A DNA stretch of 64,000 bases. Source: Chrysopilus asiliformis. Taxonomy: Eukaryota; Arthropoda; Insecta; Diptera; Rhagionidae. The stretch covers positions 7,764,501 through 7,828,500 of the forward strand of contig OZ035961.1 of NCBI GenBank assembly GCA_964034945.1, read 5' to 3'. The translations under genes were made by a program, and so were the position numbers. Shown here piece after piece: positions 23,801-31,500 of this stretch. Position 1 is the first letter of the stretch. The number at the start of each line of letters is the position of its first letter. The notes beneath the pieces are model-generated. The model saw nothing but the letters and a program-made list of their open reading frames with translations, did no database searches and was not told where the DNA came from.

Positions 23801-24266
23801 TAAAACCACAAAAATATCCACCATATAAAATTTTTCTTTAAATAAAATTCTTGATTATTTTTTTAGGACTACGTTGCGCTTCATTTACTCGATCTCCTTC
23901 ATGTACTATTCGCTGATTGGTACAGCAATTACAGTGGGCATAGGAATAATTGTTTCATATCTCACAAGGACGAAGGACGACCAGTACGACTCGAAATTAT
24001 TGCATCCTTTTATTTTCAAAGTCTGTGAGTACATCCCTGGCGAGAAACCATACTACATAAAAAGCGATAAGCCGGTTTTGGAATACGATAATCCCGCTTT
24101 ATCGCATTCCACAACCAATCTGGAAGAGCTTAAAGTTTCCACGGAAGAAAATTGTAAAAGCCAAGTTCAAGCCGAGACGCAGCTTAATTCTACAATCATG
24201 GACTGCAACCATTGGGAAGCGGCAAACGGACTTTACAAAAAGAAAATAGATGGCGAAACTGTATAA
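8679..24266 (+). CDS. SLC5A-family sodium/solute symporter (multivitamin or monocarboxylate transporter-like), 5'-partial, eight exons
   Basis: Exons are 8679-8853, 13164-13296, 15924-16083, 17881-18099, 19344-19617, 19995-20102, 22592-22728 and 23867-24266. All introns are GT-AG, and one frame runs through all eight to a stop (534 residues). Diagnostic motifs are GGLTAAINADVIQ after exon 1, GQLFMSLSQFGCQQNFMQRYL in exon 3, LFNGALS then SNLNSLATVIWEDF across exons 4-5, and SGPLLGVFILAMLIP followed by AN. These match sodium/solute symporters of the SLC5A family, plasma-membrane proteins with a LeuT fold that couple Na+ entry to uptake of small organic solutes. About 120-130 N-terminal residues are missing, judged from the family length of roughly 600-650. 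The C-terminal tail of about 90 residues is hydrophilic. Where family members usually have Ser-Ser-x-(L/F)-N-S near the second Na+ site, this protein has V-S-N-L-N-S. The substrate cannot be assigned. Confidence 0.9.
9279..10170. mobile_element. hAT-type non-autonomous element in intron 1, with a nested MITE
   Basis: The ends TAGCGATTCTCAACCT and, inverted, CAGCGTTTCTCAACCT resemble the CAGNGGTTCTCAACC termini known from hAT-Charlie-like transposons. A perfect 8-bp duplication GTCTAGGG flanks the element (9271-9278 and 10171-10178), as expected for hAT. Subterminal GGGGCGCG runs lie near both ends. No transposase is present. A second element occupies 9465-9894 inside it. Confidence 0.9.
9465..9894. 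mobile_element. MITE nested inside the hAT element (TTAA-like flanks)
   Basis: The inverted ends share CACAATGAACGCGAAAC and start with CCCT-like bases. The right flank is TTAA (9895-9898) and the left flank TTAC (9461-9464), which looks like a piggyBac-type TTAA duplication with one change. Two ORFs facing each other across it (9448-9702 minus, 9644-9850 plus) come from the palindromic layout. Insertion into an already resident hAT copy gives the order of events. Confidence 0.65.
10328..10450. repeat. Short palindromic repeat in intron 1
   Basis: GACTTTTCAAGTTGAT at about 10367 is inverted at about 10397, and the similarity extends outward to GGAATTCTG and CAGAATTCC ends. It is probably a decayed foldback MITE. 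No duplication was recognised. Confidence 0.5.
10500..10910 (+). repeat. Imperfect tandem modules of about 125 bp in intron 1
   Basis: Roughly three modules repeat the order: AGATAGCA-like block, a GGCGAAAATTTTCCTT-like block, GGGACAATTT, GCAAAC and a final TCAAAATTG-like block. The same kind of module recurs near 45590-45690 and 48590-48870. It is noncoding and probably part of an older interspersed element whose ends I could not define. Confidence 0.5.
10911..12117. other. Intron 1 interior, very AT-rich, no gene recognised
   Basis: Long A and T runs and frequent stops dominate. No inverted-repeat pair or coding block was recognised. Confidence 0.5.
12118..12599. mobile_element. MITE with TAA target duplication (PIF/Harbinger-like), intron 1
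   Basis: The ends are inverted repeats of about 50 bp. AGCGGTCCCTACACGTTCAA begins the left end and the right end mirrors it, with TGCAGTCAATCAT and GCTGTGACAGC further in. TAA flanks both sides (12115-12117 and 12600-12602). The interior repeats a GATGCTGTCAA motif. At 482 bp with no transposase it is non-autonomous. The small ORFs inside (12267 plus; 12393 and 12457 minus) are not supported as genes. Confidence 0.85.
12788..13024. mobile_element. piggyBac-like MITE, family A copy 1 (intron 1)
   Basis: CACTCTAACTGCC and its reverse complement form the ends, flanked by TTAA on both sides (12784-12787 and 13025-13028), the piggyBac target signature. A second copy of the same 240-bp family lies inverted at 26646-26881 and shares the interior GGTAATAAAATAACATTTAG block (here as its complement). 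Confidence 0.9.
13164..13296 (+). CDS. Transporter exon 2
   Basis: The acceptor is CAATTTTCAG and the donor G|GTAAGT. It encodes the GGLTAAINADVIQ motif, strongly conserved in SLC5A proteins, and the helix after it, then a short hydrophilic loop. It ends one base into a codon, matched by exon 3. Confidence 0.88.
13822..14223 (+). repeat. (GGAC)n repeat family, 3'-interrupted copy in intron 2
   Basis: It matches the 5' half of the copy at 5215 (AACATAACAAAAG start, CCAACCTGGCAATTATTG, TATTCCAATCGGATTTTGATG). It stops at the mariner insertion, so the mariner element came later. Confidence 0.7.
14224..14773 (+). mobile_element. Internally deleted Tc1/mariner-type element, copy 1 (intron 2)
   Basis: The terminal repeats read AGGGTCTTCAAC at the left and, inverted, GGGTCTTTCAACAAGGACAT at the right. 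TA flanks both sides (14222-14223 and 14774-14775). The interior keeps the first eight transposase codons (MVKFTNEQ), then jumps to the C-terminal part with PPRSCDL and FFLWGYVK. The acidic residue usually placed before FFLWG is N here. An 8-base deletion near 14520, relative to the copy at 49720, shifts the frame. The element cannot make a transposase. Confidence 0.85.
14335..14698 (+). pseudogene. Mariner-type transposase remnant
   Basis: A start ATG at 14335 gives MVKFTNEQ and then the C-terminal WPPRSCDL...FFLWGYVKSLVYAN region. After the frameshift near 14520 the coding continues in the frame of 14492-14698 (EELRNNIEREIANVPADMCG and beyond). The DNA-binding domain and the first two catalytic acidic residues are missing. 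The shape fits an ancestral internal deletion followed by decay. Confidence 0.8.
15924..16083 (+). CDS. Transporter exon 3
   Basis: The acceptor is GTTTGTTACAG and the donor AA|GTATGT. It encodes a loop and then a helix with SLSQFGCQQNFMQRYLSLR. The Q-x-x-x-Q-R-Y-L pattern is typical of SLC5A transporters. It ends two bases into a codon completed by exon 4. Confidence 0.9.
16248..16315 (+). repeat. Two tandem 34-bp units in intron 3
   Basis: GAATCAAAAGATGTAAAGAG plus 14 more bases is repeated head to tail with one base change (GGGGCATA versus GGGGTATA). It is a local duplication inside a G-rich, module-like noncoding repeat. Confidence 0.85.
16882..17384. mobile_element. AGGGTATTC MITE, copy 1 (intron 3)
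   Basis: The ends AGGGTATTCACAGTCCTCTT and their reverse complement enclose 503 bp. A near-identical copy of 497 bp occurs at 56444-56940, so the boundaries are set by two copies. The second copy has TA on both sides, pointing to a Tc1/mariner-type origin. Near the right end is an internal TTACCGAG/CTCGGTAA inverted motif. No transposase is present. Confidence 0.88.
17881..18099 (+). CDS. Transporter exon 4
   Basis: The acceptor is TATATTTCAG after a T-rich tract and the donor AG|GTGATT. It encodes a helix (IPLIILFFSLSWIGGMVIYA), a loop with Y-x-N-C-D-P, and Y-I-P-G-F-L-G-I-F followed by the start of the next helix. The D-P-L and P-G-x-x-G-x-F patterns are typical of SLC5A proteins. Confidence 0.9.
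18100..19343. other. Intron 4, containing a copy of the AGGAAAGTATTG repeat
   Basis: At about 18320-18600 the sequence GGAAAGTATTGTATTTATGA and the following GAGATCGACTC block match repeats at 32420-32700 (inverted) and 45190-45440. A GTCTGTCTGTCCGTCTGT run and an AACTCGAGAACGTATTGA block follow. The ORFs in both directions here are not supported. The rest of the intron shows nothing recognised. Confidence 0.6.
19344..19617 (+). CDS. Transporter exon 5
   Basis: The acceptor is CCTGGAATAG and the donor AAG|GTAATT. Its first base completes the Ser codon begun by exon 4, giving G-A-L-S-L-N-V-S-N-L-N-S. It encodes the conserved L-N-S-L-A-T-V-I-W-E-D segment, an amphipathic loop, two helices, and SGPLLGVFILAML with P-V-A-N. 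It ends in phase 0. Confidence 0.92.
19995..20102 (+). CDS. Transporter exon 6
   Basis: The acceptor is TTCAAACAG and the donor GAG|GTAATT, both phase 0. The 36 codons begin G-A-S-A-G, matching the small-residue segment after the P-x-x-N motif in SLC5A proteins, and form one more membrane helix. Confidence 0.88.
20371..22531. mobile_element. Possible TIR element filling intron 6
   Basis: A 31-bp block containing GTATCTGAAGAAGCGAAAGA at 20371-20401 is inverted at 22501-22531 with one or two changes. The flanks beyond it are weakly similar. No duplication or transposase was found, so it may be two separate inverted copies of a repeat instead of one element. Confidence 0.4.
20800..21392. mobile_element. 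MITE with GACCGACACAAAATCACG ends (intron 6)
   Basis: The left end GACCGACACAAAATCACGTA is inverted at 21354-21392 with an extended AAAATTACGTG arm. The 593-bp interior has a local repeat of TAGGATTGCTAT at about 20900 and 20923. Target duplications were not clear. The overlapping ORFs at 21003-21525 on both strands follow the inverted arrangement and are not supported as genes. Confidence 0.6.
22592..22728 (+). CDS. Transporter exon 7
   Basis: The acceptor is TTGTTTTAG and the donor AT|GTAAGT. It encodes a hydrophilic segment with two N-x-S/T sites, suitable for an extracellular loop before the last helix. It ends two bases into the Met codon completed by exon 8. It is the least conserved exon, so the call rests on frame and splice sites. 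Confidence 0.75.
23455..23765 (+). repeat. (GGAC)n repeat family, 3' part (intron 7)
   Basis: AAGTATCTAGCTCAATTC, a short GGACAGACAGACGAACAGG run, a GATGCGTTAAAAACTG block and the terminal ATATAGAGTATAAAC match the 3' parts of the copies at 5215-6625. Confidence 0.65.
23867..24266 (+). CDS. Transporter exon 8 and stop codon
   Basis: The acceptor is TATTTTTTTAG. It completes a Met codon, encodes the last membrane helix (IGTAITVGIGIIVSYLT), then a cytosolic tail of about 100 residues rich in charged and polar residues, and stops at 24264-24266. A candidate AATAAA poly(A) signal occurs only much later (24961), inside or beyond a transposon, so the true 3' end is uncertain. Confidence 0.88.
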
Positions 24267-24481
24267 GAAATCTCCTACACTGTTAATTATTTTTATAATT
24301 TAAATCTTTTAAAGTCAATGCTCAAATTATTTGTTATGAAGAAGCAACTTTGAGTAAGCATATCATTGTTTTTATTTAATTTAACTACGCCTGTACGTCT
24401 GTAAATGGACTTTTGCAAGAAAAATGGTAGAGTTCAAGTTTTGATAATTTTTAAAATTTATAAAATGAACTTGATTTTTTC

Positions 24482-25145
24482 CGGGGATGAAAAACGAAGA
24501 AAATAATCGTAACGATACACATTTCGTTATGCAACAAATTCATATGTTTCATTGTTTTTTTTTTCCAAAAATTTTTAGTCAATAATAGTACAGAGTGGAA
24601 AAGCTTCAAAAACTCGATTATGTGGGTTGGTCCACTCTAGCTTTTAACGCTTCACATGATCTTCGCAAAAAGTATTTCACTGTCCAAAAGAAATTTTACA
24701 GAATTTTTAATAACAAAAGTTTTGGTTTAAATTTCTTTGGGCCATTAAACGACCCGAACATAATAGAAGAGTTAAAGTTTAAATAAGAATTCCAAGTGTG
24801 ACTTCTTCGTCGTTGAGTGTGCTTTTTCACAAGTCTACTTTGTCACAAACACAAAAATCGATAATTTATTTGATCACAGGCTAGATATTGGAATTTGATG
24901 TTAAATGTTTAACAAAACTAATCCATTCAATTTTGTCAAATTAAAATTCATTGCAGCTAAATAAAACCGTGTAACGAAAGAACTAAATAATGTTTTTCAG
25001 TTTGCGTGACGTTTTCCGTTATTGTAACGGAATCAAATTTCTATAAGAAGGACGGAATTCAATTTCTATAACGTTATAACGTAATTTTGAAAAAAAAAAC
25101 ATTTCGTTATTGTGTTACGTTACGAGGGAACGTTTTGCATCCCTG
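24482..25145. mobile_element. hAT-like MITE downstream of the transporter
   Basis: The ends CGGGGATGAAAAACG and, inverted, CAGGGATGCAAAACG are flanked by 8-bp near-identical sequences ATTTTTTC and ATTTTTTA. CGTTAT/ATAACG motifs are enriched near the right end. A 63-codon ORF at 24595-24786 lies inside but resembles no family I recognise. Confidence 0.7.
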
Positions 25146-25302
25146 ATTTTTTAGTAATTTTAAGTTACATTTTAAGTATTTATTAGCAATGCATATTTAG
25201 ATTGAAACATTTGATGTTTTTAGAAATATTTTGCAAATTACAAAAAAAAAACGAATCATACATTTGTGTTTGTAGATAAATCTAATTTTAGTTTAACCAT
25301 AA

Positions 25303-25669
25303 GGCCCGCAGTACACTTGAGCTAAGTTAGCTCAGCCACAGAGCTTCTATAGAACAGAGGTTAAAATTGACACTGAGCGACAAAAATATGGCGTGAAATA
25401 TGGGACTTTATCATTAGCACAAGCAGAAAAAAGCTTTCGTAAAGCTTTCGAGCTAATGATAAAATCCCATATTTCACGGCATATTTTTGTCGCGCAGTGT
25501 GATTTTAACCTCTGTTCCATAGAAGCTCTGTGGCTCAGCTATGTGCCTGTTTCGAGCTTAACGTGGCGTGTTTCGTCACGTATCAAAGTGAGGATAATAT
25601 GAACCGCTAAACGTCCACGTCTAAACAGGCACATAGCTGAGCTAACTTAGCACAAGTGTACGGCGGGCG
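25303..25669. mobile_element. Multi-hairpin MITE with TAA flanks
   Basis: The outer ends GCCCGCAGTACACTTGAGCT and their near-complement are flanked by TAA (25300-25302 and 25670-25672), as in PIF/Harbinger elements. Within it, a separate large hairpin (arms about 25333-25418 and 25464-25545) carries the GGCTCAGC end motif again, so one terminal motif pairs with two partners. The ORF at 25393-25602 is a by-product. Confidence 0.8.
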
Positions 25670-26401
25670 TAAACCTAGTGAATATACAATTTTGTAGAAT
25701 TGATCTACAAAATAAAAATGTACGTAATTTAAATTTATATTACACTTCGAGTTCCAACCCCTATTCACGGGTCGGCATGATAGTAAACCAAGGCTAGTTT
25801 GTATTTAATATAACTTAAATGAACTTAAAATATCGAATATTAACGACAAAACAGATAATAATACTATAAACATTTTTAAAAACTGTGATTACGCTTATGA
25901 AACTCATGATGATAAAACTATGATTTATTTAAATATATATTGTTAACATTAAAAACTAGTTGCAATATATAATTATATTAAATCAATTTATTTATAAGAC
26001 AATAATCAATGGTTCCAAAACACTTAAAACTTTTTTTTTACTATTATTATAATTTTTTACTATACGAATTACTTAAATAGAAAATATTGAAAATGAATTG
26101 TTAATTGACATACAATTAATTTATTAATTGTACGTGATTTTGTAGCTTTAAGGAAAAAAAGTATTACTAGTTGAATGTTTTTTTTGCGTTAAATACATTT
26201 GAACTTAGTAATTTTTATTTATATTGTTAAAACGTTTATAAATGTATGAAATTGTATGTAGATTATATTTTTCTAGAATTTTAAACATAAAAAAATAAAT
26301 GAAAAAAAAAATTATATGAAATATCAATTGGTTTGTGTTTTACTTTTTTTATATACAATATTTTGGTTATCTTGAATATCTGAATATCTTTTCTATTATA
26401 T

Positions 26402-26521
26402 CTGTGGCAACAAGTCATAAGAGCCTAAGTCGATTTTCAGATCAAGATAAAAATATCTGTATTTACTTTAATTTGGCTTAGCCTAAAAACAGACTTAGGC
26501 CCTTATGACTTGTTGCCACAG
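26402..26521. mobile_element. Short palindromic MITE with AACAAGTCATAA arms
   Basis: CTGTGGCAACAAGTCATAAG and its inverted copy enclose 120 bp, flanked by AT-rich TATAT and ATATA. The core AACAAGTCATAA recurs in the MITE at 31085-31211, so the two are related. Confidence 0.7.
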
Positions 26522-26645
26522 ATATAAAGTGGATATCTTATCAATTGAATATATTTTCTACTATATAAAGGCTTAATCTCAACACAAAAAGAGTTTATTT
26601 TTGAATTAACATTGAAAAACTATTAAATAAAAAAAATGTTTTTAA

Positions 26646-26881
26646 CACTCGAACTGCCACGTCAGTCAAAAAGACCTGACACCTAACTGTTGTGTACAGT
26701 GAAACAATGAAAATTATTAAAGCGTTCGCTGCAACCGCAACGATTTTTTGTAGTTGCACACATTTTATGGTAATAAAATAACATTTAGGTATAATTTTGT
26801 TTCAATTTTTTTTTTTAGTGCCTTTTTGACGAACAACTAAATATTCGAAAAAGGGTTAAAACTGTCGTGGCAGTTAGAGTG
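26646..26881. mobile_element. piggyBac-like MITE, family A copy 2
   Basis: Termini CACTCGAACTGCC and, inverted, CACTCTAACTGCC are flanked by TTAA (26642-26645 and 26882-26885). It is inverted relative to the intron 1 copy at 12788 and keeps the TTTAGTTGTT-like and GGTAATAAAATAACATTTAG blocks. Confidence 0.9.
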
Positions 26882-27068
26882 TTAAAGTTTAGCATATTAT
26901 CGAATAAGGAATTAACCAATTTTGCCTATCCAAGAACTGGGGTGGCTTCATGTAACTTATTTTTGATCGACCAACTAGACGAAGGAAATCTTTATTTGAC
27001 CAAAAACTGATTAAACAGGCCGACATTAATTCTGGTACAACCGATATTATAGCCTTTCCAGGGTAATT

Positions 27069-28230
27069 TATAATATTTTGTTGTACAAACTTAAACGTCT
27101 GAATTTTCCTCGCGGATTCATCAAATGGCTGAAGTCATATCTGAGCAACCGTACTCAAAAAGTTATATTCCGTGGCCAATTGTCTGCGGAGATACACAAC
27201 TCCTCAGGGGTTCCACAAGGCTCGCATATTGGTCCGCTTCTATTTATTTTATTTATTAATGACGTGAGCTTCATTTTCAAGTACTCGAAATTTCTTATAT
27301 TTGCGGACGATGTCAAAATATATTTGGCTATTCGTAATTTAAGCGACCATTTAAGATTACAAGAAGACCTAGTTAAGTTTTATGTTTGGTGTGTTGAAAA
27401 TAAACTGCCGTTAAATGTTTTGAAGTGCAATTTCATGTCTTATACACGTAATAAGACTACTTCATCTTACCAGTATATCCTTAATAATATATGTTTAGAT
27501 AGAGTAGAAAAAGTTAGAGATTTGGGTGTGTTTTTCTGCTCCAATTTCTCCTTTTCTGACCATATCGATAGCATCGTGAACAAGGCTAATTGTGCTCTTG
27601 GTTTTATAAAACGCTGGTCTAAAGAATTCAACGATCCGTACTTAACTAAAGCTTTATACGTCACGCTTGTTCGACCTATCCTTGAATATGCTATTCCGGT
27701 ATGGGATCCCTACTACGACGTTCATGTTAAACGCATTGAATCAGTCCAGAGAAGGTTTCTTAGATTTGCTCTAAGATATCTTCCGTGGACTGATTGTATG
27801 AGGCTGCCACCTTACCTTTCTCGCCTTGGTCTCTTATCTCTACAATCTCTTGAAATTAGGCGACAAAATTTCAAAATTGCTTTTGCCTTTAAAGTTTTAT
27901 CCGGGACTATGAACTCTCCGGGTCTACTTAATGAGTTTCGCATTTGTGTTCCTTGTCGGAAACTCCGATCATATAAGCCACTTGTTGTCCATCCTCATCG
28001 TACCAACTATGGCCGCAATGAGCCGATTACATCAATGTCACGTTTGTTCAATGAAAATTATAATTTAATTGATTATTGTTTGAATGCCAATCAGGTAAAA
28101 AACTTACTTCTCCGAAAACATAATTAATGATTGTAACATTAACATTTTCTTTTCTTTTTTACATATCCAAATGTTTAAAATGTAGTAATCAGCTCTGTAT
28201 TGATGAAATGATAATAATAATAATAATATT
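27069..28230 (+). mobile_element. 5'-truncated Jockey-clade LINE with (TAA)n-type tail
   Basis: The element consists of a reverse-transcriptase 3' half followed by a short 3' UTR and an (ATA)n tail at about 28206-28228. Truncation at the 5' end and the simple-repeat tail are typical of non-LTR retrotransposons. It lies in the left arm of a foldback element. The exact 5' junction near 27069 is inferred from where arm similarity stops. Confidence 0.8.
27078..28127 (+). pseudogene. Non-LTR reverse transcriptase, C-terminal part
   Basis: This is an uninterrupted 349-residue reading frame. Residues 42-49 read SSGVPQGS, followed by G-P-L-L-F-I-L-F-I-N-D. The catalytic FADD is at about 75-78, and the conserved thumb region with L-G-V-F and a C-terminal R-R-x-F-L-R-F block follow. 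These are standard for Jockey/CR1-like ORF2 proteins. The endonuclease and the N-terminal palm and fingers are missing, so it is inactive although still open, which suggests a fairly young insertion. The apparent start is not a real start codon context; upstream codons are also in frame. Confidence 0.85.
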
Positions 28231-28235
28231 TGGGG

Positions 28236-28417
28236 CCGGTGAATCCAAATCTGGCAGTAGTTTGGCTGTACCAGGTCTACTTTTTTCAGATATGAAGAAA
28301 AACGAATTGTTGATTTCAAGATTATAAATATTTAAACTAATTTATGGATTATTCGACATATCGGAAAAAGTAGAGCTGGTACAGCCAAACTACTGCCAGA
28401 TTCGGATTTAGCGATCA
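28236..28417. repeat. Inner hairpin of the split foldback
   Basis: AATCCAAATCTGGCAGTAGT and the following TTTGGCTGTACCAG are inverted across an 80-bp loop. It is the part of the foldback between the LINE tail and the right arm. Confidence 0.75.
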
Positions 28418-28639
28418 CAAATTACCCAGAAAAGATTCTCATCATATCGTGTTCATCAGAGTGAGTGTCCGCCTGTTTAATCAGTTTTGGTCGACTAAAG
28501 ATTTCCTTCGACTAATTAGTCGATCGAAAATAAGTTACATGAAGCCACCCCTGAACTTCACTCTTTGAGAGAAATAAATTCGTGAAATCAATAATTTCCA
28601 GAGTTATAGCGGGAAAAGGCAGGTATAGATCTCTGATTT

Positions 28640-28985
28640 GGTATCAGTTCAGCAGTCCGAAATCTATAAGAAACATCAACTTTTGGATACTAGAATATAA
28701 AAACCGTTTTCGAGAGAATTGTGAAAACTGTTTCGTTTGTATAGGTGAGGTGCGAAGGAATGATCCGATTTTGTCCATTCAAGGACTCAGGTTTGCTATT
28801 TGCCAGAAACGCAACTGTACAAAATTTCAAGTGTCTAACTCAATCTTTTCGAAGGTAATGGTGTTCGCAGGCAGGCAGACAGACGGAGATGCTGAGATCA
28901 AAATATTTTGTCATCCCCAATACCCTGGTATAGGTCATTTTTGTGTCCGACGATTGGTTCCACTGCGATGAAAGCTGTCAGCGAT
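28640..28985 (+). repeat. (GGAC)n repeat family, degenerate copy
   Basis: It shares GTTTCGTTTGTAT, GAATGATCCGATTTTGTCC, AAATTTCAAGTGTCTAACTC and GTGTCCGACGATTGGTTC with the 6216 copy, with only a short GACAGACGG run left. Confidence 0.65.
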
Positions 28986-30148
28986 TGTGATTATGATTGA
29001 GAGTTTAGGCACACTTCTATTTGAAATCAGCAGGTTGGCAATCATAGTTGTTGGACGATTTCTCTACTTTTAATGTGATGTTTGTTGGGGTTTTTTTTTA
29101 AATAATTCAGTTAAATGTTTGTTGGAAAGGATAAGGCAAAAAAATGGCACCGAAAATGAAATCCTGACCTGAAAATAAGGAGTACAAGCAATCGCAATCG
29201 GGAGTCGAATCGTTGTCAGTGTGATAGGAAAACGTCAACGGTCGGGTCCACAATCGTAATCACAATCGTCGGTGTGATACGGCCACAATGTGCACCTACA
29301 ACTATTTCTATGATTAAACTTCTTTTGTTATAAAAGATAAAAAGAAATAACAGGTATGAGCTATAAGAGCTCTTCGATTTTCAGTAATTTAATTACCTTT
29401 GACCTTTCTATGTTGTACATAATATGTTTCCTCAACGAAAGTGATGTGCTATAAGGATTTCACCAAAACACAAGAAGAGATCATTTTCTCTGTGTTTTTC
29501 TTTCGTATCTAACCAAACAATATTTTAAGGAATAGAAACTTAGACTTTACAAAGAACCGGCAAGATGATCCTGAAAAAAAAGGAATACGTGGGGTAATAG
29601 ATAAGTATCTGAAATGGCAATCGAAATTTTTTTTTTTTTTTTTCAAAATTTCTACAAAGTTTTTTGTAAAAGATAAAGAGATCGTTGTTTCGTGAATATG
29701 CGTGTGTGGTCTGAAAACTATGCGTGTGTTGTCTGAAAATATCTCGCCTCTAATATATTCAGAAACGATTCCTAATATTTACCTTGAAATTTTTTGATGG
29801 GAGAATACTTATTGTTTCCATAGATTACCTCAAGCTGTAACATGTCGTCCTTTAATCATTTTTCAAACTATTCCAACAAAATTTACAGATACTATTCAAA
29901 TAGCGCTATCTGATTGGATCCACGAAAAATTAGGTTTTGGTTTCAAAGGCATTTTTGATTAGTCTGCAAATGCAAATGCCAACTATTAGAACAGGACATA
30001 GAAGGATATTTTTGTCAATGGTAATCCTTAATGGCACTTGCAACAGGCTACAGTCGGCACGAGCCCTTTCCCTTAATATTTATCTAAACAAATTTGTTGG
30101 TTAGTCTTAAATATTCAGATGGTTCCAATTGTACTTTTTGGATGAAAA
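28986..30148. other. Gene-free stretch
   Basis: It holds a T-rich run at 29627-29643, a short direct repeat of TATGCGTGTGT at about 29698 and 29720, and GATTGTGATTATGATTG/CAATCGTAATCACAATCG inverted motifs at about 28990 and 29250 that may be a decayed MITE. No coding block was recognised. Confidence 0.4.
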
Positions 30149-30431
30149 TCATACTAATATATAAAAATGAGTTGGTGTCTGTCTGTTCCGCTTTCACGCA
30201 AAAACGGCTGAACCGATTGACTTGAAATTTGGCATGAGTGCCTGTGGTAGTTCTGGTTCCAACATAGGTATATGGAAAAGTAGCGCGAGGGGTGGGGGGA
30301 GTAAGGGGAGGGGGTAAAATGATTTCAAAACTTAGTTTTTGCGCTATGTTACTCTTTCGCGGGGAAACTACTGAACCGATTGGCGTTAATCTGAAAAAAC
30401 TTAACCCGGCCACGACGGCTATGCAAACTAG
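30149..30431 (+). mobile_element. Non-autonomous Helitron, copy 2 (short)
   Basis: It begins TCATACTAATATATAAAAAT after A (30148) and ends CTAG before T (30432). The interior is shortened to one module and part of another. The terminal hairpin survives with changes (ACCCGGCCACGACGGCT). The 124-codon minus-strand ORF over it is a by-product of the repeat. Confidence 0.75.
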
Positions 30432-31084
30432 TAATAAATAAACTGTTTCACAACACAATATTTACTATTAGAAACATGAAAAAATCAAAAACTTTTGTTT
30501 TGTGAACTTACCAATCACCCTTTATATCAATGTAACAAATATCTGAAGCGTAAAAGACTGTGGAAAATCTCATAGGCAGGCTTCAAGGACTCCTTTGATG
30601 TCTGTACAGTAGAACAATATATTTACTTTTTCATGTTAAATGAAAAATATAGGTTTTTCTTCTCATCATCAGGAAAGAAAGATCATTCACGTCTTCAAAT
30701 ACTTGAATATATAGCTGCAAGCTAGACAAATAACTTTTAACATTTCGGTATCTTCGTTTAAGATCTATAGAGATGTTGAAGTGGGCATACGGAATAGGAT
30801 AAAATCTTATCACATTGGATTTAAGGAAATTTGTTTATCCTCTTTTGCTTAAATTTCTTTTGTTAGTCCTATACACCCTTACTTAGGGTGACCATATTTT
30901 TTATAGTGAAACCGGCACAATCTACGGTCGGGAGGATATCAAATTTTAGTTTTACAAAACTACGATTTTTCTAAAATTCATTCAACCTGCACAGTTAGAA
31001 ATTTTCAACACATTTTTGTGTTCCGTGGAGTCCACACCTAAAAAAGTGTTACTTTAGCACTGGATCCCAGTGTTGAATCATTGA

Positions 31085-31211
31085 GGCCCGTTTGCTGAAA
31101 CAAGTCATAACCATTTAAGTTTTGCTTAGCCTACTTAAACCATAGAAATTCCGGGTCTTAAATAATTTAAGTTGAGCATAAGACGCTATGACTTGTTTCA
31201 GCAAACGGGCC
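31085..31211. mobile_element. Palindromic MITE with GGCCCGTTTGCTGAAACAAG ends
   Basis: The 127-bp element has near-perfect inverted ends containing AACAAGTCATA. The flanks are TGA on the left and TAA on the right, possibly a diverged 3-bp duplication. It is related by its arm core to the element at 26402. Confidence 0.75.
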
Positions 31212-31386
31212 TAAGTGTTGAATTTTTTTAACACTTATCAATCTTCACAGAGGGAAAAACAAAATCAATTTGGTAAAATTTTCTTCATTTTTACCGAATT
31301 AAGAGACTTACATGAAATGCATCTAATTATTCATTATTTTTAATTTAAAAAAATGAATAAAAATATTAAAAAAGAAGAAAAAAAAC

Positions 31387-31500
31387 TCGCGTCACCGTAT
31401 GGAATTTGAACCGTCGTGTTTTTGGTTTCTGACATCTCTCGCTTGTGATTTCTGCGCGCCTTGCCACTGGGCTGCTTACTCGTTTGGCGCGGTATAGTTA
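31387..31500 (-). repeat. tRNA-like relic or SINE head
   Basis: On the minus strand, GCCCAGTGGCAAGGCGCGCA resembles a tRNA D-arm/A-box region. About 45 bases later GGTTCAAATTCC matches the Pol III B-box pattern. The spacing would fit a tRNA with a long variable arm, but I cannot close an acceptor stem. A second B-box-like GGTTCGAGTCCC lies at about 31748 on the plus strand. It is more likely a SINE relic than a working tRNA gene. Confidence 0.35.

Larger units (their letters stand above)
26936..28560. mobile_element. Foldback element interrupted by a LINE
   Basis: The left arm 26938-27068 and the right arm 28436-28560 are inverted, sharing GGGGTGGCTTCATGTAACTT and CTGATTAAACAGGC. The inverted similarity resumes directly after the LINE tail: 28236-28286 (AATCCAAATCTGGCAGTAGT) pairs with 28364-28417. 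The LINE therefore sits inside the left arm of one long hairpin element. Removing it restores continuous arms of roughly 190 bp. Confidence 0.75.

Noticed and set aside
24595..24786. 63-codon ORF downstream of the transporter
   Set aside because: It lies inside a hAT-like MITE, begins without a proper ATG context and resembles no family I recognise.
27467..27664. Minus-strand ORF across the LINE
   Set aside because: It is the antisense shadow of the reverse-transcriptase frame, which has clear motifs.
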